The position numbers and the translations under genes are program-made. A DNA stretch of 10,894 nucleotides, taken from positions 1-10,894 of the forward strand of contig JAUPWK010000036.1 of the NCBI GenBank assembly GCA_030916555.1, read 5' to 3'. This DNA comes from Patescibacteria group bacterium (lineage in GTDB: Bacteria; Patescibacteriota; Patescibacteriia; UBA9934). Below are positions 1-7,286 of the stretch, in pieces. Under the pieces are notes generated by a model. It made no database searches. It was not told the DNA's origin and was given only the letters and a program-made list of their open reading frames with translations. Position 1 is the first letter of the stretch. Each line of letters opens with the position of its first letter.

Positions 1-1
1 C

Positions 2-3000
2 ACGTTTGACGGCATTGTCATGAACTGGGCGAACGGTACGGCGAACACCATCATGGACAGCGCTATCAAGATTGATAACGCAGAGACTACGGCAGCCACC
101 ATGACAGACGGTTTGATCATTACATCTTCTGGTGTGGCGGATGGAATTACTGATGCCATCGATGTTTCTGCTGCAAACCTAAACAACGCCGTGAATATTG
201 GCGCGAACTTCTTCCTCATGGACGGTGTACGTGTCTTTGAGGGCACTACGGGTACCATGACCATTGAAGACACGAGCGGTAATGACCTTCTCACCGTGGT
301 TGATGCTGGAACAGTGGGTACGTTGAATGCGACGGGTCAGATTGTGTCTTCTAACCTGGGTGTCGAATTTACAGAATCCGACACGAACCCAACGTGTGCT
401 GCTGGAAACTACAACATCTATGCCGATACCTCGGAAACAAAAGTAAAGGTTTGTGAAAACGGTACGGTACACGACATCGCTCCGATTACTGAGAACACTT
501 ACACCACAAATAGTACGTATACAAAGCCGTCAGATGCCATCATTGTCTTTGTTAAGACGATTGGTGCAGGAGGTGGAGGTGGAGGTGGCGCGAGAGGAAA
601 CAACGCTGCCGGAGGTGGAGGAACAGGAGGTGGAGGAGGCGCATACGTTGAAAAGTATTTCGATGCTTCAGACCTGGCTTCAACGGTTGAAGTGACGATT
701 GGTACGGGAGGCACTGCTGGTACGGGATCCACAACGAACAATACAGCTGGAGGTGCGGGTGGCGTTGGAGGTCCCACGTGTTTTAGTACGACGTCAAACT
801 GTGGTGGAACGATCTATCAGCGTGCGTTCGGTGGTGGTGCGGGACGTGCCGGACAGATTGCGTTATCTGTTAGTGGTGGTGCTGGTGGAGGTGGAGAATC
901 AAGCGCGGGTAATGCTGGTAGCACGAGTAACCAGGCTGGAGGTGGACCTTTGCCATCTTCCGCGAACGCTTCAGCGGGTGGTGGAGGAGGTGGAACAATC
1001 AACGCAGCGGGTGGAGGTAACGCTCAATTTGGAGGAGGTGGAGGAGGAGGTACGAGTACCACCACTTCCGGAGGTGGAGGAGGATCATTGCGTGGAGGAG
1101 GTGGAGGAGGAGCCGGAGCAAACGGTCCAAACCGTGCTGGAGGTAACGGAGGTTTGGCTGGTGCTTACACGTCAAACACCGGTGCAGCCGGAGGAAACGC
1201 TACAGGTACTGCGGGTACAGCCGGAACCAACGGTAATAGCACTAAATCTGGAGGAGGTGGAGGAGGTGGAGGAGTTGCGGCCGGTGCAGGTAACGTGGGC
1301 GGAAACGGTGGCGCTATGGGTGGTGGAGGTGGAGGAGGAGCGGGTGCTGGAGCTACTGGTCAAAACGGTGGAAATGGAGGGGCTGGAGGTCGTGGCGAGG
1401 TGAGGGTCTGGACCATTAAGGGTACGGGCGCTGACTTGGCGGAAATTTACTCCACGACTGACGCCAGTATCATGCCGGGAGATGTAGTCTCCATTGACCC
1501 AACCATTCGTGCCGGAGTCAAAAAGAGCACTACGCCATATGATCCAAATGCGATAGGTATCATTTCTACTTCTCCAAGTATCGTCATGGGAAGTATTGAA
1601 GAGCCAGGAGCTAACCCCGCAGTTGTGGCTTTGGCTGGACGCGTTCCAGTAAAGGTGTCCATTGAAAACGGAGAGATTAAGCCTGGTGATCTGCTGACAT
1701 CGTCATCCACGCCGGGTGTGGCTATGAGGGCTACTAAGGCAGGACAGATTGTGGCGCAAGCCATCACGGGATATGCGGGTGGACTTGAAGAATTGCCTGT
1801 TGTTCAAGCCTTCATCAAGACGGATTACGGTAACGGTGGAGGAATCGCTTCGCTCATTCCGGGACTCGACCTTGATGTTGATCCAGAGGCCCCGGTAACT
1901 CCAGAAGATCCGCTCTTGGTAGAGGTTCCGGTTCCAGAAGTAGATATAAGTACACAGGCACTCCAGTACTTTATGAGCCAGAAGGAGATTCTGGGTGCTC
2001 AGCTGGATCTCTCGGAGATTTCTGCAGATAGAATTTCGGCGGCGCTTGAAATCATCACGCCGAGAGTGCTTGCAGATACGGTGCAGACAGATACGCTTAT
2101 GCCAGCCACGGGCAGTAGCATGAGACTGGCGCTCAGTGAGAATGGTTCCTTTGTCATTGAGGGTCCACTCGCACAGACTGGAGATACTGATCTAGATGCC
2201 GATCCGAATGCGGAGCCAATTGTTGCGGAATCTGTGATCACGTTCGATGCTGCGGGAAATGCTACATTTAAGGGTACGGTGACGGCGGACGCAATTAGCG
2301 CCAACTCCATTACAGGCCTTGATATCTATGCCGAACGAATCGCAACTCTCTCTGATGCGGTAGACGAGCTATCAAGCGATGAGACAGTGACTCCTGAGGA
2401 TTTGGTAAACGTTCGTGACATGGTTGCCATGGTCAGCAGTTACACTACGAGTCTTGCAGGAGAAGCGGCTGGAAATGATGCTACGCTGCTTGCAAGAATC
2501 GACAGTGACCAAGCAGCTCAGGTGATCGTTAACAACTCATTAATCGCTGGTTTAGCAGCACTTGATCTTCGGGTGACGGCTACGGAGACGGCCTTACTGG
2601 CAAATACTGAAACCATGGCCGATGTTGTGAATAGACTTACGGCTGTAGAAAGTGATCCAGGCTTAAATCTTGCTGGACTTGATCTTACTCAGGATCTGGC
2701 GGTTCAAGGCTTGGCAACCTTCTCGGGTGGAGTCATGGTAGATACGATTGGTTCAATGGGTAGCGCCATTACCTTCTTGAACGATCTGGTCTTCATCGGC
2801 AAGCCTTACTTCAACGAAGACACGGGTGGCTTTGCGGTGATTCACGCAGGTGCTTCTCGGGTACGCGTGAACTTTACAGAGGCCTATCTGGAGCAACCAG
2901 TCGTTCAAGCTTCGGTAACCTTCGATGCCGTAGATACGAATGGTCTTGATGAAGCTACGCGTCAGGCTCTGGCAGCTGATCTAGCCGCTACGCAGGCCGC

Positions 3001-3454
3001 TTATCTCTCTGGTGACATTCGTTACGTCATTACAGAGAAGAGTGAGACAGGCTTCACGATTGTGCTCAGTCAGCCGGCTACAGTTGACCTTCACTTTAGC
3101 TGGATCGCTTTAGCCATTAAGGGTGCCGGTCTCGATGAATCCCTCATCGAGGCCCCACCTGCGGTGGTTGAGCCTCCAATGCCGCCAACAGGTGAGGATC
3201 CTTATGACTTCACAACTCCGGATAATCTGAATCCGGACTACGCGCCATTAGAGGACAATGTGCCTTCTGAGGCTGCGCCTGAGCCAGAAGTGACGATTGA
3301 TCCTGTGGTGGTCCCTGATGTGACGGAGGTGGTGCCTCCAGTGGATACGGGAGTGGTTGTCGAAATCGAACCTGTACCAACAGAGTCGGTACCGACCGAG
3401 CCTGTACCAACAGAGCCTGAGCCACCGGTTACAGAGGTTACGGTTATCCCATAG
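2..3454 (+). CDS. Giant glycine-rich, fibre-like surface protein (5' end outside window)
   Basis: The frame is open to the window's left edge, so the true start lies upstream. The first in-frame ATG, at 20, is internal to repeat-like sequence; residues are numbered from it. Residues 1-150 hold Asn/Asp/Thr-rich beta-repeat-like sequence ending in a conserved two-Cys unit (C126, C145). Residues 157-467 form a glycine-rich domain of the type seen in tail-fibre proteins, with a second Cys pair (C254, C261). Residues 470-605 are a beta-rich module with GDVVSID, VALAGRVPVKVS and GDLLTSSSTPGVAMRA motifs, which I recall from many CPR surface proteins. Residues 640-880 are mostly helical, with a likely coiled coil at 821-878. 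Residues 913-1040 are a C-terminal beta domain ending in FSWIALAIK. Residues 1045-1144 are a Pro/Thr/Glu/Val tail with no LPXTG signal. I see no catalytic motif or S74-type chaperone. Probable role is surface adhesion or a sheath. The CDS is certain; the function is inferred. Confidence 0.9.
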   Translation, partial: TFDGIVMNWANGTANTIMDSAIKIDNAETTAATMTDGLIITSSGVADGITDAIDVSAANLNNAVNIGANFFLMDGVRVFEGTTGTMTIEDTSGNDLLTVVDAGTVGTLNATGQIVSSNLGVEFTESDTNPTCAAGNYNIYADTSETKVKVCENGTVHDIAPITENTYTTNSTYTKPSDAIIVFVKTIGAGGGGGGGARGNNAAGGGGTGGGGGAYVEKYFDASDLASTVEVTIGTGGTAGTGSTTNNTAGGAGGVGGPTCFSTTSNCGGTIYQRAFGGGAGRAGQIALSVSGGAGGGGESSAGNAGSTSNQAGGGPLPSSANASAGGGGGGTINAAGGGNAQFGGGGGGGTSTTTSGGGGGSLRGGGGGGAGANGPNRAGGNGGLAGAYTSNTGAAGGNATGTAGTAGTNGNSTKSGGGGGGGGVAAGAGNVGGNGGAMGGGGGGGAGAGATGQNGGNGGAGGRGEVRVWTIKGTGADLAEIYSTTDASIMPGDVVSIDPTIRAGVKKSTTPYDPNAIGIISTSPSIVMGSIEEPGANPAVVALAGRVPVKVSIENGEIKPGDLLTSSSTPGVAMRATKAGQIVAQAITGYAGGLEELPVVQAFIKTDYGNGGGIASLIPGLDLDVDPEAPVTPEDPLLVEVPVPEVDISTQALQYFMSQKEILGAQLDLSEISADRISAALEIITPRVLADTVQTDTLMPATGSSMRLALSENGSFVIEGPLAQTGDTDLDADPNAEPIVAESVITFDAAGNATFKGTVTADAISANSITGLDIYAERIATLSDAVDELSSDETVTPEDLVNVRDMVAMVSSYTTSLAGEAAGNDATLLARIDSDQAAQVIVNNSLIAGLAALDLRVTATETALLANTETMADVVNRLTAVESDPGLNLAGLDLTQDLAVQGLATFSGGVMVDTIGSMGSAITFLNDLVFIGKPYFNEDTGGFAVIHAGASRVRVNFTEAYLEQPVVQASVTFDAVDTNGLDEATRQALAADLAATQAAYLSGDIRYVITEKSETGFTIVLSQPATVDLHFSWIALAIKGAGLDESLIEAPPAVVEPPMPPTGEDPYDFTTPDNLNPDYAPLEDNVPSEAAPEPEVTIDPVVVPDVTEVVPPVDTGVVVEIEPVPTESVPTEPVPTEPEPPVTEVTVIP
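560..1405 (+). repeat. Low-complexity GGAGGT-type tract encoding the polyglycine domain
   Basis: Long runs of GGA and GGT codons, interrupted by Ala, Asn, Ser and Thr codons, encode the glycine-rich domain of the large surface protein. The clearest runs are near 570-645, 980-1115 and 1250-1350. Glycine codons are mostly GGA or GGT, with few GGC or GGG. The + strand is therefore G-rich and C-poor, and shifted frames read as Glu/Val-rich or, on the - strand, Pro-rich open frames that are artefacts of the repeat. Such tracts are prone to length change and to assembly collapse. Confidence 0.85.
3371..3415 (+). repeat. Three 15-bp tandem units encoding VPTE-type pentapeptides
   Basis: Three consecutive 15-base units sit near the 3' end of the surface-protein gene. 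Units one (3371-3385) and three (3401-3415) are identical (CCTGTACCAACAGAG). Unit two (3386-3400) is diverged but encodes the same VPTE core. They encode PVPTE, SVPTE and PVPTE and extend into further Pro/Glu sequence. This suggests a short stalk that grew by duplication. Confidence 0.8.
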
Positions 3455-3464
3455 TGCATTGAGC

Positions 3465-3525
3465 AACGAGAGGTTTTCATGTTAAGCTACCTATGAATTA
3501 GGTATGCACATGAACGCCTCTCGTT
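3465..3525 (+). promoter_or_regulatory. Long imperfect palindrome over the serine hydrolase start; possible terminator or translational switch
   Basis: The left arm (3465-3482) pairs with the right arm (3508-3525) over 18 positions: 16 Watson-Crick pairs, one G-U and one mismatch. Inside it, GC plus TACCTA (3486-3493) pairs with TAGGTA plus GC (3499-3507, one bulged base) around a 5-base loop. The element starts 11 bases after the upstream stop codon. It is followed by a T-rich stretch (TTTAGTTTT, 3524-3532), which is terminator-like. Both candidate starts of the next gene, ATG 3504 and ATG 3510, lie inside it, so a readthrough RNA would hide them. The pairing is read directly from the sequence; the function is inferred. 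Confidence 0.6.
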
Positions 3526-4490
3526 TAGTTTTAAGTTGCGTGATCGTCGCGGTTGTTTCATCTGTAGTTACTTTTTTGTTCTTCTCTTTGAGTAGGCGGG
3601 AAGAATGCAAGGGCGAGGTTTATGCTCACCTCAACGCATCGTTACATTGCGGACCTGCATATAGTCTTGATAAATCAGCTCTTTTACTTCTGAAAAGTGT
3701 TTTAATTGAATATATTGAAGAGCAGGAGGGTTTGGGTAATGCAGAGGTTGTTTCTCTGTATGTACGTGATTTGAATAACGGTCCTACGATGGGTATCAAT
3801 GAGCGGGAAAGATTTGCGCCAGCCAGCCTGCTCAAAGTGCCGCTGTTACTTACATACCTAAGCCTTAAGGAAGAATACGGTCCGGCTATTTTTAGTCATA
3901 CATTGTCATATACTTTGCCAGAGTCAGAATATGGCCAGCTGGTAGAACCGGATGAGCTGATTAAGCCAAATACTCCATATACAGTCGAGGAATTATTGCG
4001 CCGCATGATGATTTACTCTGATAATCGGGCATATTTGTCACTGCTTGATTATTTACATCAGCTTTTCCCTGATCGCGACAGATTGCTTGAGACATATATC
4101 GATTTGGGAGTCATTAATCCAGAAGACTTGCAGGATCAAACGATTACTACAAAGCTGTATTCGAGTATTTTTACGCAGCTCTTCCACGCTTCATATTTGC
4201 GGGAAAGAACAAGTTCAGAGTGGGCCTTGGAGTTGATGACAGAAACTACGTTTGATGAGGGTATTCGTGCCGGTGTACCTGATTTAGTAGAGGTGGCTGA
4301 TAAATTTGGTGAACGTTACGGTTTTGATGATGGACTTAAGCAGTTGCATGATTGCGGTATTGTCTATTTTCCGGATAACCCTTACTTATTGTGTGTGATG
4401 ACGCGGGGTCAGGATGTCGAAAAATTGAAAACGGTTATCGCGGGTATTTCAAGCCTTGTGTATCAAGAATTCGAAGCTCGAAAGTATTAA
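3504..4490 (+). CDS. Membrane-anchored serine hydrolase, beta-lactamase/PBP fold (class A-like)
   Basis: The 328-residue protein has one N-terminal membrane segment at about residues 8-29 followed by RR, so the hydrolase domain should face outside. The penicilloyl-serine-transferase landmarks appear in order: SLLK at 108-111 (nucleophile S108, general base K111), SDN at 172-174, and KFG at 267-269 where beta-lactamases have KTG. I see no clear ExxLN deacylation motif (the E166 site of class A enzymes). A peptidoglycan D,D-peptidase-like or other amide/ester hydrolase role is therefore at least as likely as antibiotic hydrolysis. Start: ATG 3504 or ATG 3510. The latter has AGG at 3500-3502 seven bases upstream, and nothing later would keep the membrane segment. 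It is flanked by a palindrome at its start and a short hairpin at its end, so it may be its own transcription unit. Fold confident; substrate unknown. Confidence 0.88.
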   Translation: MHMNASRLVLSCVIVAVVSSVVTFLFFSLSRREECKGEVYAHLNASLHCGPAYSLDKSALLLLKSVLIEYIEEQEGLGNAEVVSLYVRDLNNGPTMGINERERFAPASLLKVPLLLTYLSLKEEYGPAIFSHTLSYTLPESEYGQLVEPDELIKPNTPYTVEELLRRMMIYSDNRAYLSLLDYLHQLFPDRDRLLETYIDLGVINPEDLQDQTITTKLYSSIFTQLFHASYLRERTSSEWALELMTETTFDEGIRAGVPDLVEVADKFGERYGFDDGLKQLHDCGIVYFPDNPYLLCVMTRGQDVEKLKTVIAGISSLVYQEFEARKY

Positions 4491-4491
4491 C

Positions 4492-4516
4492 ATTACCCCT
4501 ATTTTTACGGGGCAAT
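4492..4516 (+). terminator. Weak hairpin after the serine hydrolase gene
   Basis: CCCC (4496-4499) pairs with GGGG (4509-4512) around a 9-base T-rich loop. Three outer A-T pairs (4492-4494 with 4514-4516) follow across one mismatch. It begins two bases after the stop codon. The trailing sequence TCTT is a poor U-tract, so intrinsic termination is possible but not well supported. Confidence 0.35.
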
Positions 4517-4518
4517 TC

Positions 4519-4545
4519 TTGCTAGGCTGTACGGGCACGTATAGC
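4519..4545 (+). promoter_or_regulatory. Candidate promoter for the glycan cluster
   Basis: TATAGC (4540-4545) resembles a -10 box. TTGCTA (4519-4524) lies 15 bases upstream as a possible -35 box, which is shorter than the usual 17. From the -10, transcription would start at about 4552-4553, on the ATG of the GT-C gene, giving a leaderless mRNA. This agrees with the absence of any Shine-Dalgarno sequence there. It is a visual match to consensus only, and chance matches are common. Confidence 0.3.
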
Positions 4546-4552
4546 GCTTAGC

Positions 4553-6544
4553 ATGAAGTGGTCAAAGGTACAGATACTCGTATTTACGCTCCTCCTGTTG
4601 TTCTACGGGTTACTTTTGTTACATCGTATTGAAACGCCAGTGGGGGACGACCTCCCGCGTCTCATTCAAAATGGCAAAACATTGTTTCACGACATCGACA
4701 TTCTCACAAAGAATGTTTATTCGTATACAGAGCCAGAGCAGCCATTTGCGAATCATCACTGGTTAAGTGGTGTCATTTTTTGGTTATTGCATGAAGTCGT
4801 AGGTTTTGGTGGGTTAGTAATTTTTAAGATCGTTGTTTTACTTTCGGCTTTCTCCTTGTTGTTTTTGGCGTCAGTGAAGCGGGCAAATTTTTGGGTCGTT
4901 GCTTGGCTGTCCGTGCCTACTATCATGATTTTGCGTGGTCGAACTTTAGTACGGCCAGAGATTTTTAGTTACCTCATGATTTCGGCATTTTTGTACTTGT
5001 TACTTGATGCAGAAGATCATCCACAGAAAAATCGTATTTACTGGTTGATTCCTTTGCAAATTCTCTGGGTCAACTTACATCTTTTTTTTGGTGTTGGGGT
5101 GCTCATGACGGCCGGATTTTTGCTTGAGAAAATTATTCAGAACCCAAAAACCTGGCGGCAAAATCAGCTTATTCGTAAATTGGGGGTTGTTTTGCTACTC
5201 CTCATTCTTGGGTGTTTATTAAATCCTTACGGACCAAAGGGCGCATTATTCTCTTTACAATTGAACATTTCCAAGGATTTTCCTATTCAGATTCTTGAAA
5301 ACCAGTCGGTCATGACGTGGTTACGGGATTGGACTTTGTTCTCCGACATCTCAGTCTTTTTCTTTTTGGTCGCAGCTGTCGTTTTTTGCCTCACTTTCCT
5401 GTTTGCCTGGAAGAAGCGACCTATTTTCTATTTTTCTGCCTTTTTAGGAACAGCCTTACTGGGATCGAAATTGTTGCGTGCCATACCATTTTTTGCGCTC
5501 ATGTTTTTGCCGGGTGCATCCATGAATCTTTCGGGAATTTTTGAAAAATTACGGGATCGGTTTAAATCAACACATGAGCGACAGACGGCACTTTTGGGTA
5601 AAGTTGCTATCGGGTTGCTCGTTACCTTGTTGCTTACACTCACTATTTTACGCGTGAGTGGAGTTTTGTTTCCGAATGCCAAACTTCAGGCGGGTTTGGC
5701 GTATCGTTCTGAGGACGCAGCAAATTTTTTCATTAAAAATAATCTGCACGGCCCCATATTTAACGATACAGATATCGGAAGTTATTTGATTTATTATTTG
5801 TATCCGCAAGAAAAGGTGTTTATCGATAACCGTTTTGGAGATGCGTACTCAGAGGAGTTTGTTCGCGACATATACCTTCCCATGATTCAGAATGAGGAAG
5901 TTTGGCAGCAAAAGCAGGCCGAGTATGGTTTTAATGTCTTGTTCTTTTACGAATACGATAAAGGCGTAGGCTTCCGAGATTTTGTATACAACCGACTCCA
6001 TGATCCTGAATGGGTGCTTGTACATGCTGATATATATAATGTCATTTTTGTACGGAATAGTCCTGAGAATCAGGTGGTGATTGATGCTTATGGCTTAACA
6101 CCGGACAATGTGGGTCAGCGTTTGGCGCACCTTACCGAATACGGCGTGCGTGACGATATGATTGCTGCGGCTGACATTTTTAACATGATTGGAAGAGTGG
6201 ACCTTGGTACGCAGACCTTTTTACGGGTTGTGTCTATCTGGCCGCGATTAAGTAGGATCTGGTTGATTTTGGGCGAGTGGGAGCTGTCGTTTGATGACGG
6301 CAGATCTCCGATTTTAGCCATGATGTATTTAGAGAAGTCACGAGAACTAGGTCCGAGAACAACGGAGCTGTATTCTTATCTCGGAGCGGCCTATCTTCGA
6401 ATGGGATTATTTGATAAGGCCGAGGAGGTTTTGCGTAAGGCTCAACGGAAAAATCCAAATTTAGCTGATATCCAGGAGTTGCTTGATATGGTAGAAGAAA
6501 GACGAAAATATGAACCTCTCCCAAACCCCGTCGTCACCCCATAA
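4553..6544 (+). CDS. Polytopic GT-C-type membrane glycosyltransferase with C-terminal TPR region
   Basis: Residues 1-370 contain roughly 10-12 hydrophobic segments. The first (7-23) is followed by an extracytoplasmic loop with D32-D33, the usual place for the catalytic acidic residue of GT-C enzymes. The loop continues with YSYTEPEQPFANHHWLSGV, a pattern of GT39/PMT-like and related membrane proteins. LRGRTLVRPE (127-136) and WVNLH (172-176) are further family-like motifs. Residues 372-540 are a soluble domain with FNDTDIGSYLIYYLYP and VFIDNRFGDAY, seen in the same family. Residues 541-650 look like TPR helices (SYLGAAYLRMG, FDKAEEVLRKAQRKNP). The likely role is transfer of a sugar from a polyprenyl-phosphate donor to an outside acceptor; donor and acceptor are unknown. 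It overlaps the next gene, a donor-synthase-like GT2, by 35 bases, supporting a shared pathway. GT-C assignment is likely; specificity is not known. Confidence 0.85.
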   Translation: MKWSKVQILVFTLLLLFYGLLLLHRIETPVGDDLPRLIQNGKTLFHDIDILTKNVYSYTEPEQPFANHHWLSGVIFWLLHEVVGFGGLVIFKIVVLLSAFSLLFLASVKRANFWVVAWLSVPTIMILRGRTLVRPEIFSYLMISAFLYLLLDAEDHPQKNRIYWLIPLQILWVNLHLFFGVGVLMTAGFLLEKIIQNPKTWRQNQLIRKLGVVLLLLILGCLLNPYGPKGALFSLQLNISKDFPIQILENQSVMTWLRDWTLFSDISVFFFLVAAVVFCLTFLFAWKKRPIFYFSAFLGTALLGSKLLRAIPFFALMFLPGASMNLSGIFEKLRDRFKSTHERQTALLGKVAIGLLVTLLLTLTILRVSGVLFPNAKLQAGLAYRSEDAANFFIKNNLHGPIFNDTDIGSYLIYYLYPQEKVFIDNRFGDAYSEEFVRDIYLPMIQNEEVWQQKQAEYGFNVLFFYEYDKGVGFRDFVYNRLHDPEWVLVHADIYNVIFVRNSPENQVVIDAYGLTPDNVGQRLAHLTEYGVRDDMIAAADIFNMIGRVDLGTQTFLRVVSIWPRLSRIWLILGEWELSFDDGRSPILAMMYLEKSRELGPRTTELYSYLGAAYLRMGLFDKAEEVLRKAQRKNPNLADIQELLDMVEERRKYEPLPNPVVTP

Positions 6545-7283
6545 GCCAAACGTTATTGGGATTATCATGGCCTATAACTGCGGCCAGATGTTAGCGCGTA
6601 CGTTGGAGCATTTGCCTCAAGGTGCGTATTCTCGGTTGATTGTGGTTGATGATGGCTCAACCGATGACACCGTGTCCGTTGCTCGTGGCTTGGGGCTTGA
6701 AGTATTTCCGCATGCGCATGCGGGTTACGGCGGGAATTTAAAATTCGGCCTTCAGAAGGCGCTGGAGCTTGGAGCGGACTACATGGTGGAGATTCACGGT
6801 GACGGTCAGTATGCCAGCACGGATGCCGAACGCGCTATTTACAAAATGGAACGTGAGGATATTGATTTTCTTCTTGGCTCTCGGTTTTCTGGGCATATTC
6901 TTCAGCCACTTCGAGACGGAATTTCATATGCCCGTTATTTTGCAAACTTAGGGTTGAGTACGATTGACCGTTTGATATTGCAACTGCCAATGTCTGAATT
7001 CCATTCAGGCTTTCGGGTGTATAAGAAATCCATGCTTGAGAAAATTGGTTTTGATCACACCTCGGACGATTATTTGTACAGTTTTGAAATCATTGCTCAG
7101 GCAAAATATTACGGTTTTAAGGTGGATGACATCCCGGTGCGCTGTGATTACCACGATGATCACACCTCTATCAGTTTGAAGAAGTCTGTGGTTTACGCGC
7201 TACAGACGTTTAAGGTGCTTGGGCTGTATATACTCAGCGTTTGGTTTGGAGTGCCAACCGGACTTTTTCGTAAGCAATCCTGA
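6510..7283 (+). CDS. Family 2 glycosyltransferase, polyprenyl-phosphate-sugar synthase-like (DPM1/DPG-like)
   Basis: This is a 257-residue GT-A-fold enzyme. The first beta strand NVIGIIMAYN (14-23) is followed by VVDDGSTDDT (45-54), which binds the nucleotide. GYGGNLKFGLQKAL (73-86) and HGDGQ (96-100) follow, with D98 at the metal-binding DXD-like site. SGFRVYKKSML (166-176) and DDYLYSFEIIAQAKYYG (186-202) match the acceptor region of dolichol/undecaprenyl-phosphate sugar synthases. It lacks the extra C-terminal membrane helices of some relatives, but residues 237-253 are hydrophobic and could touch the membrane. It would transfer a hexose from a nucleotide sugar to polyprenyl phosphate, making a donor for a GT-C enzyme such as its upstream neighbour. 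Start: ATG 6510, with GAAGAAAGA about eight bases upstream; the later ATG at 6567 would cut off the first strand. Confidence 0.92.
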   Translation: MNLSQTPSSPHKPNVIGIIMAYNCGQMLARTLEHLPQGAYSRLIVVDDGSTDDTVSVARGLGLEVFPHAHAGYGGNLKFGLQKALELGADYMVEIHGDGQYASTDAERAIYKMEREDIDFLLGSRFSGHILQPLRDGISYARYFANLGLSTIDRLILQLPMSEFHSGFRVYKKSMLEKIGFDHTSDDYLYSFEIIAQAKYYGFKVDDIPVRCDYHDDHTSISLKKSVVYALQTFKVLGLYILSVWFGVPTGLFRKQS

Positions 7284-7286
7284 TCT

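Noticed and set aside
499..1002. Minus-strand Pro-rich ORFs opposite the glycine-rich tract
   Set aside because: Polyproline is simply the complement of the GGA/GGT repeat; there is no start context or non-repetitive content.
699..1403. Long alternative-frame ORF on the + strand, Glu/Val-rich
   Set aside because: It is a frame-shifted reading of the GGAGGT tract (GAG GTG repeats). It lies wholly inside the glycine domain and has no domain-like sequence.
3371..3415. CRISPR-like repeats
   Set aside because: The three 15-bp units are contiguous, without spacers, and in frame as VPTE codons.
2..3454. Phage tail fibre within a prophage
   Set aside because: The domain string is fibre-like, but no phage structural, packaging, lysis or integrase gene is in the window and all neighbours are envelope and glycan genes.
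3210..3480. Minus-strand ORFs opposite the Pro/Thr/Glu tail, including a Gly/Ser/Thr repeat-rich one
   Set aside because: Their repeats mirror the VPTE coding units, three frames overlap here, and the + strand frame is continuous with a well-supported 3.4-kb gene.
3504..4490. Acquired antibiotic-resistance beta-lactamase
   Set aside because: The KFG triad, missing ExxLN motif, membrane anchor and lack of any mobile element argue for a housekeeping or envelope hydrolase.
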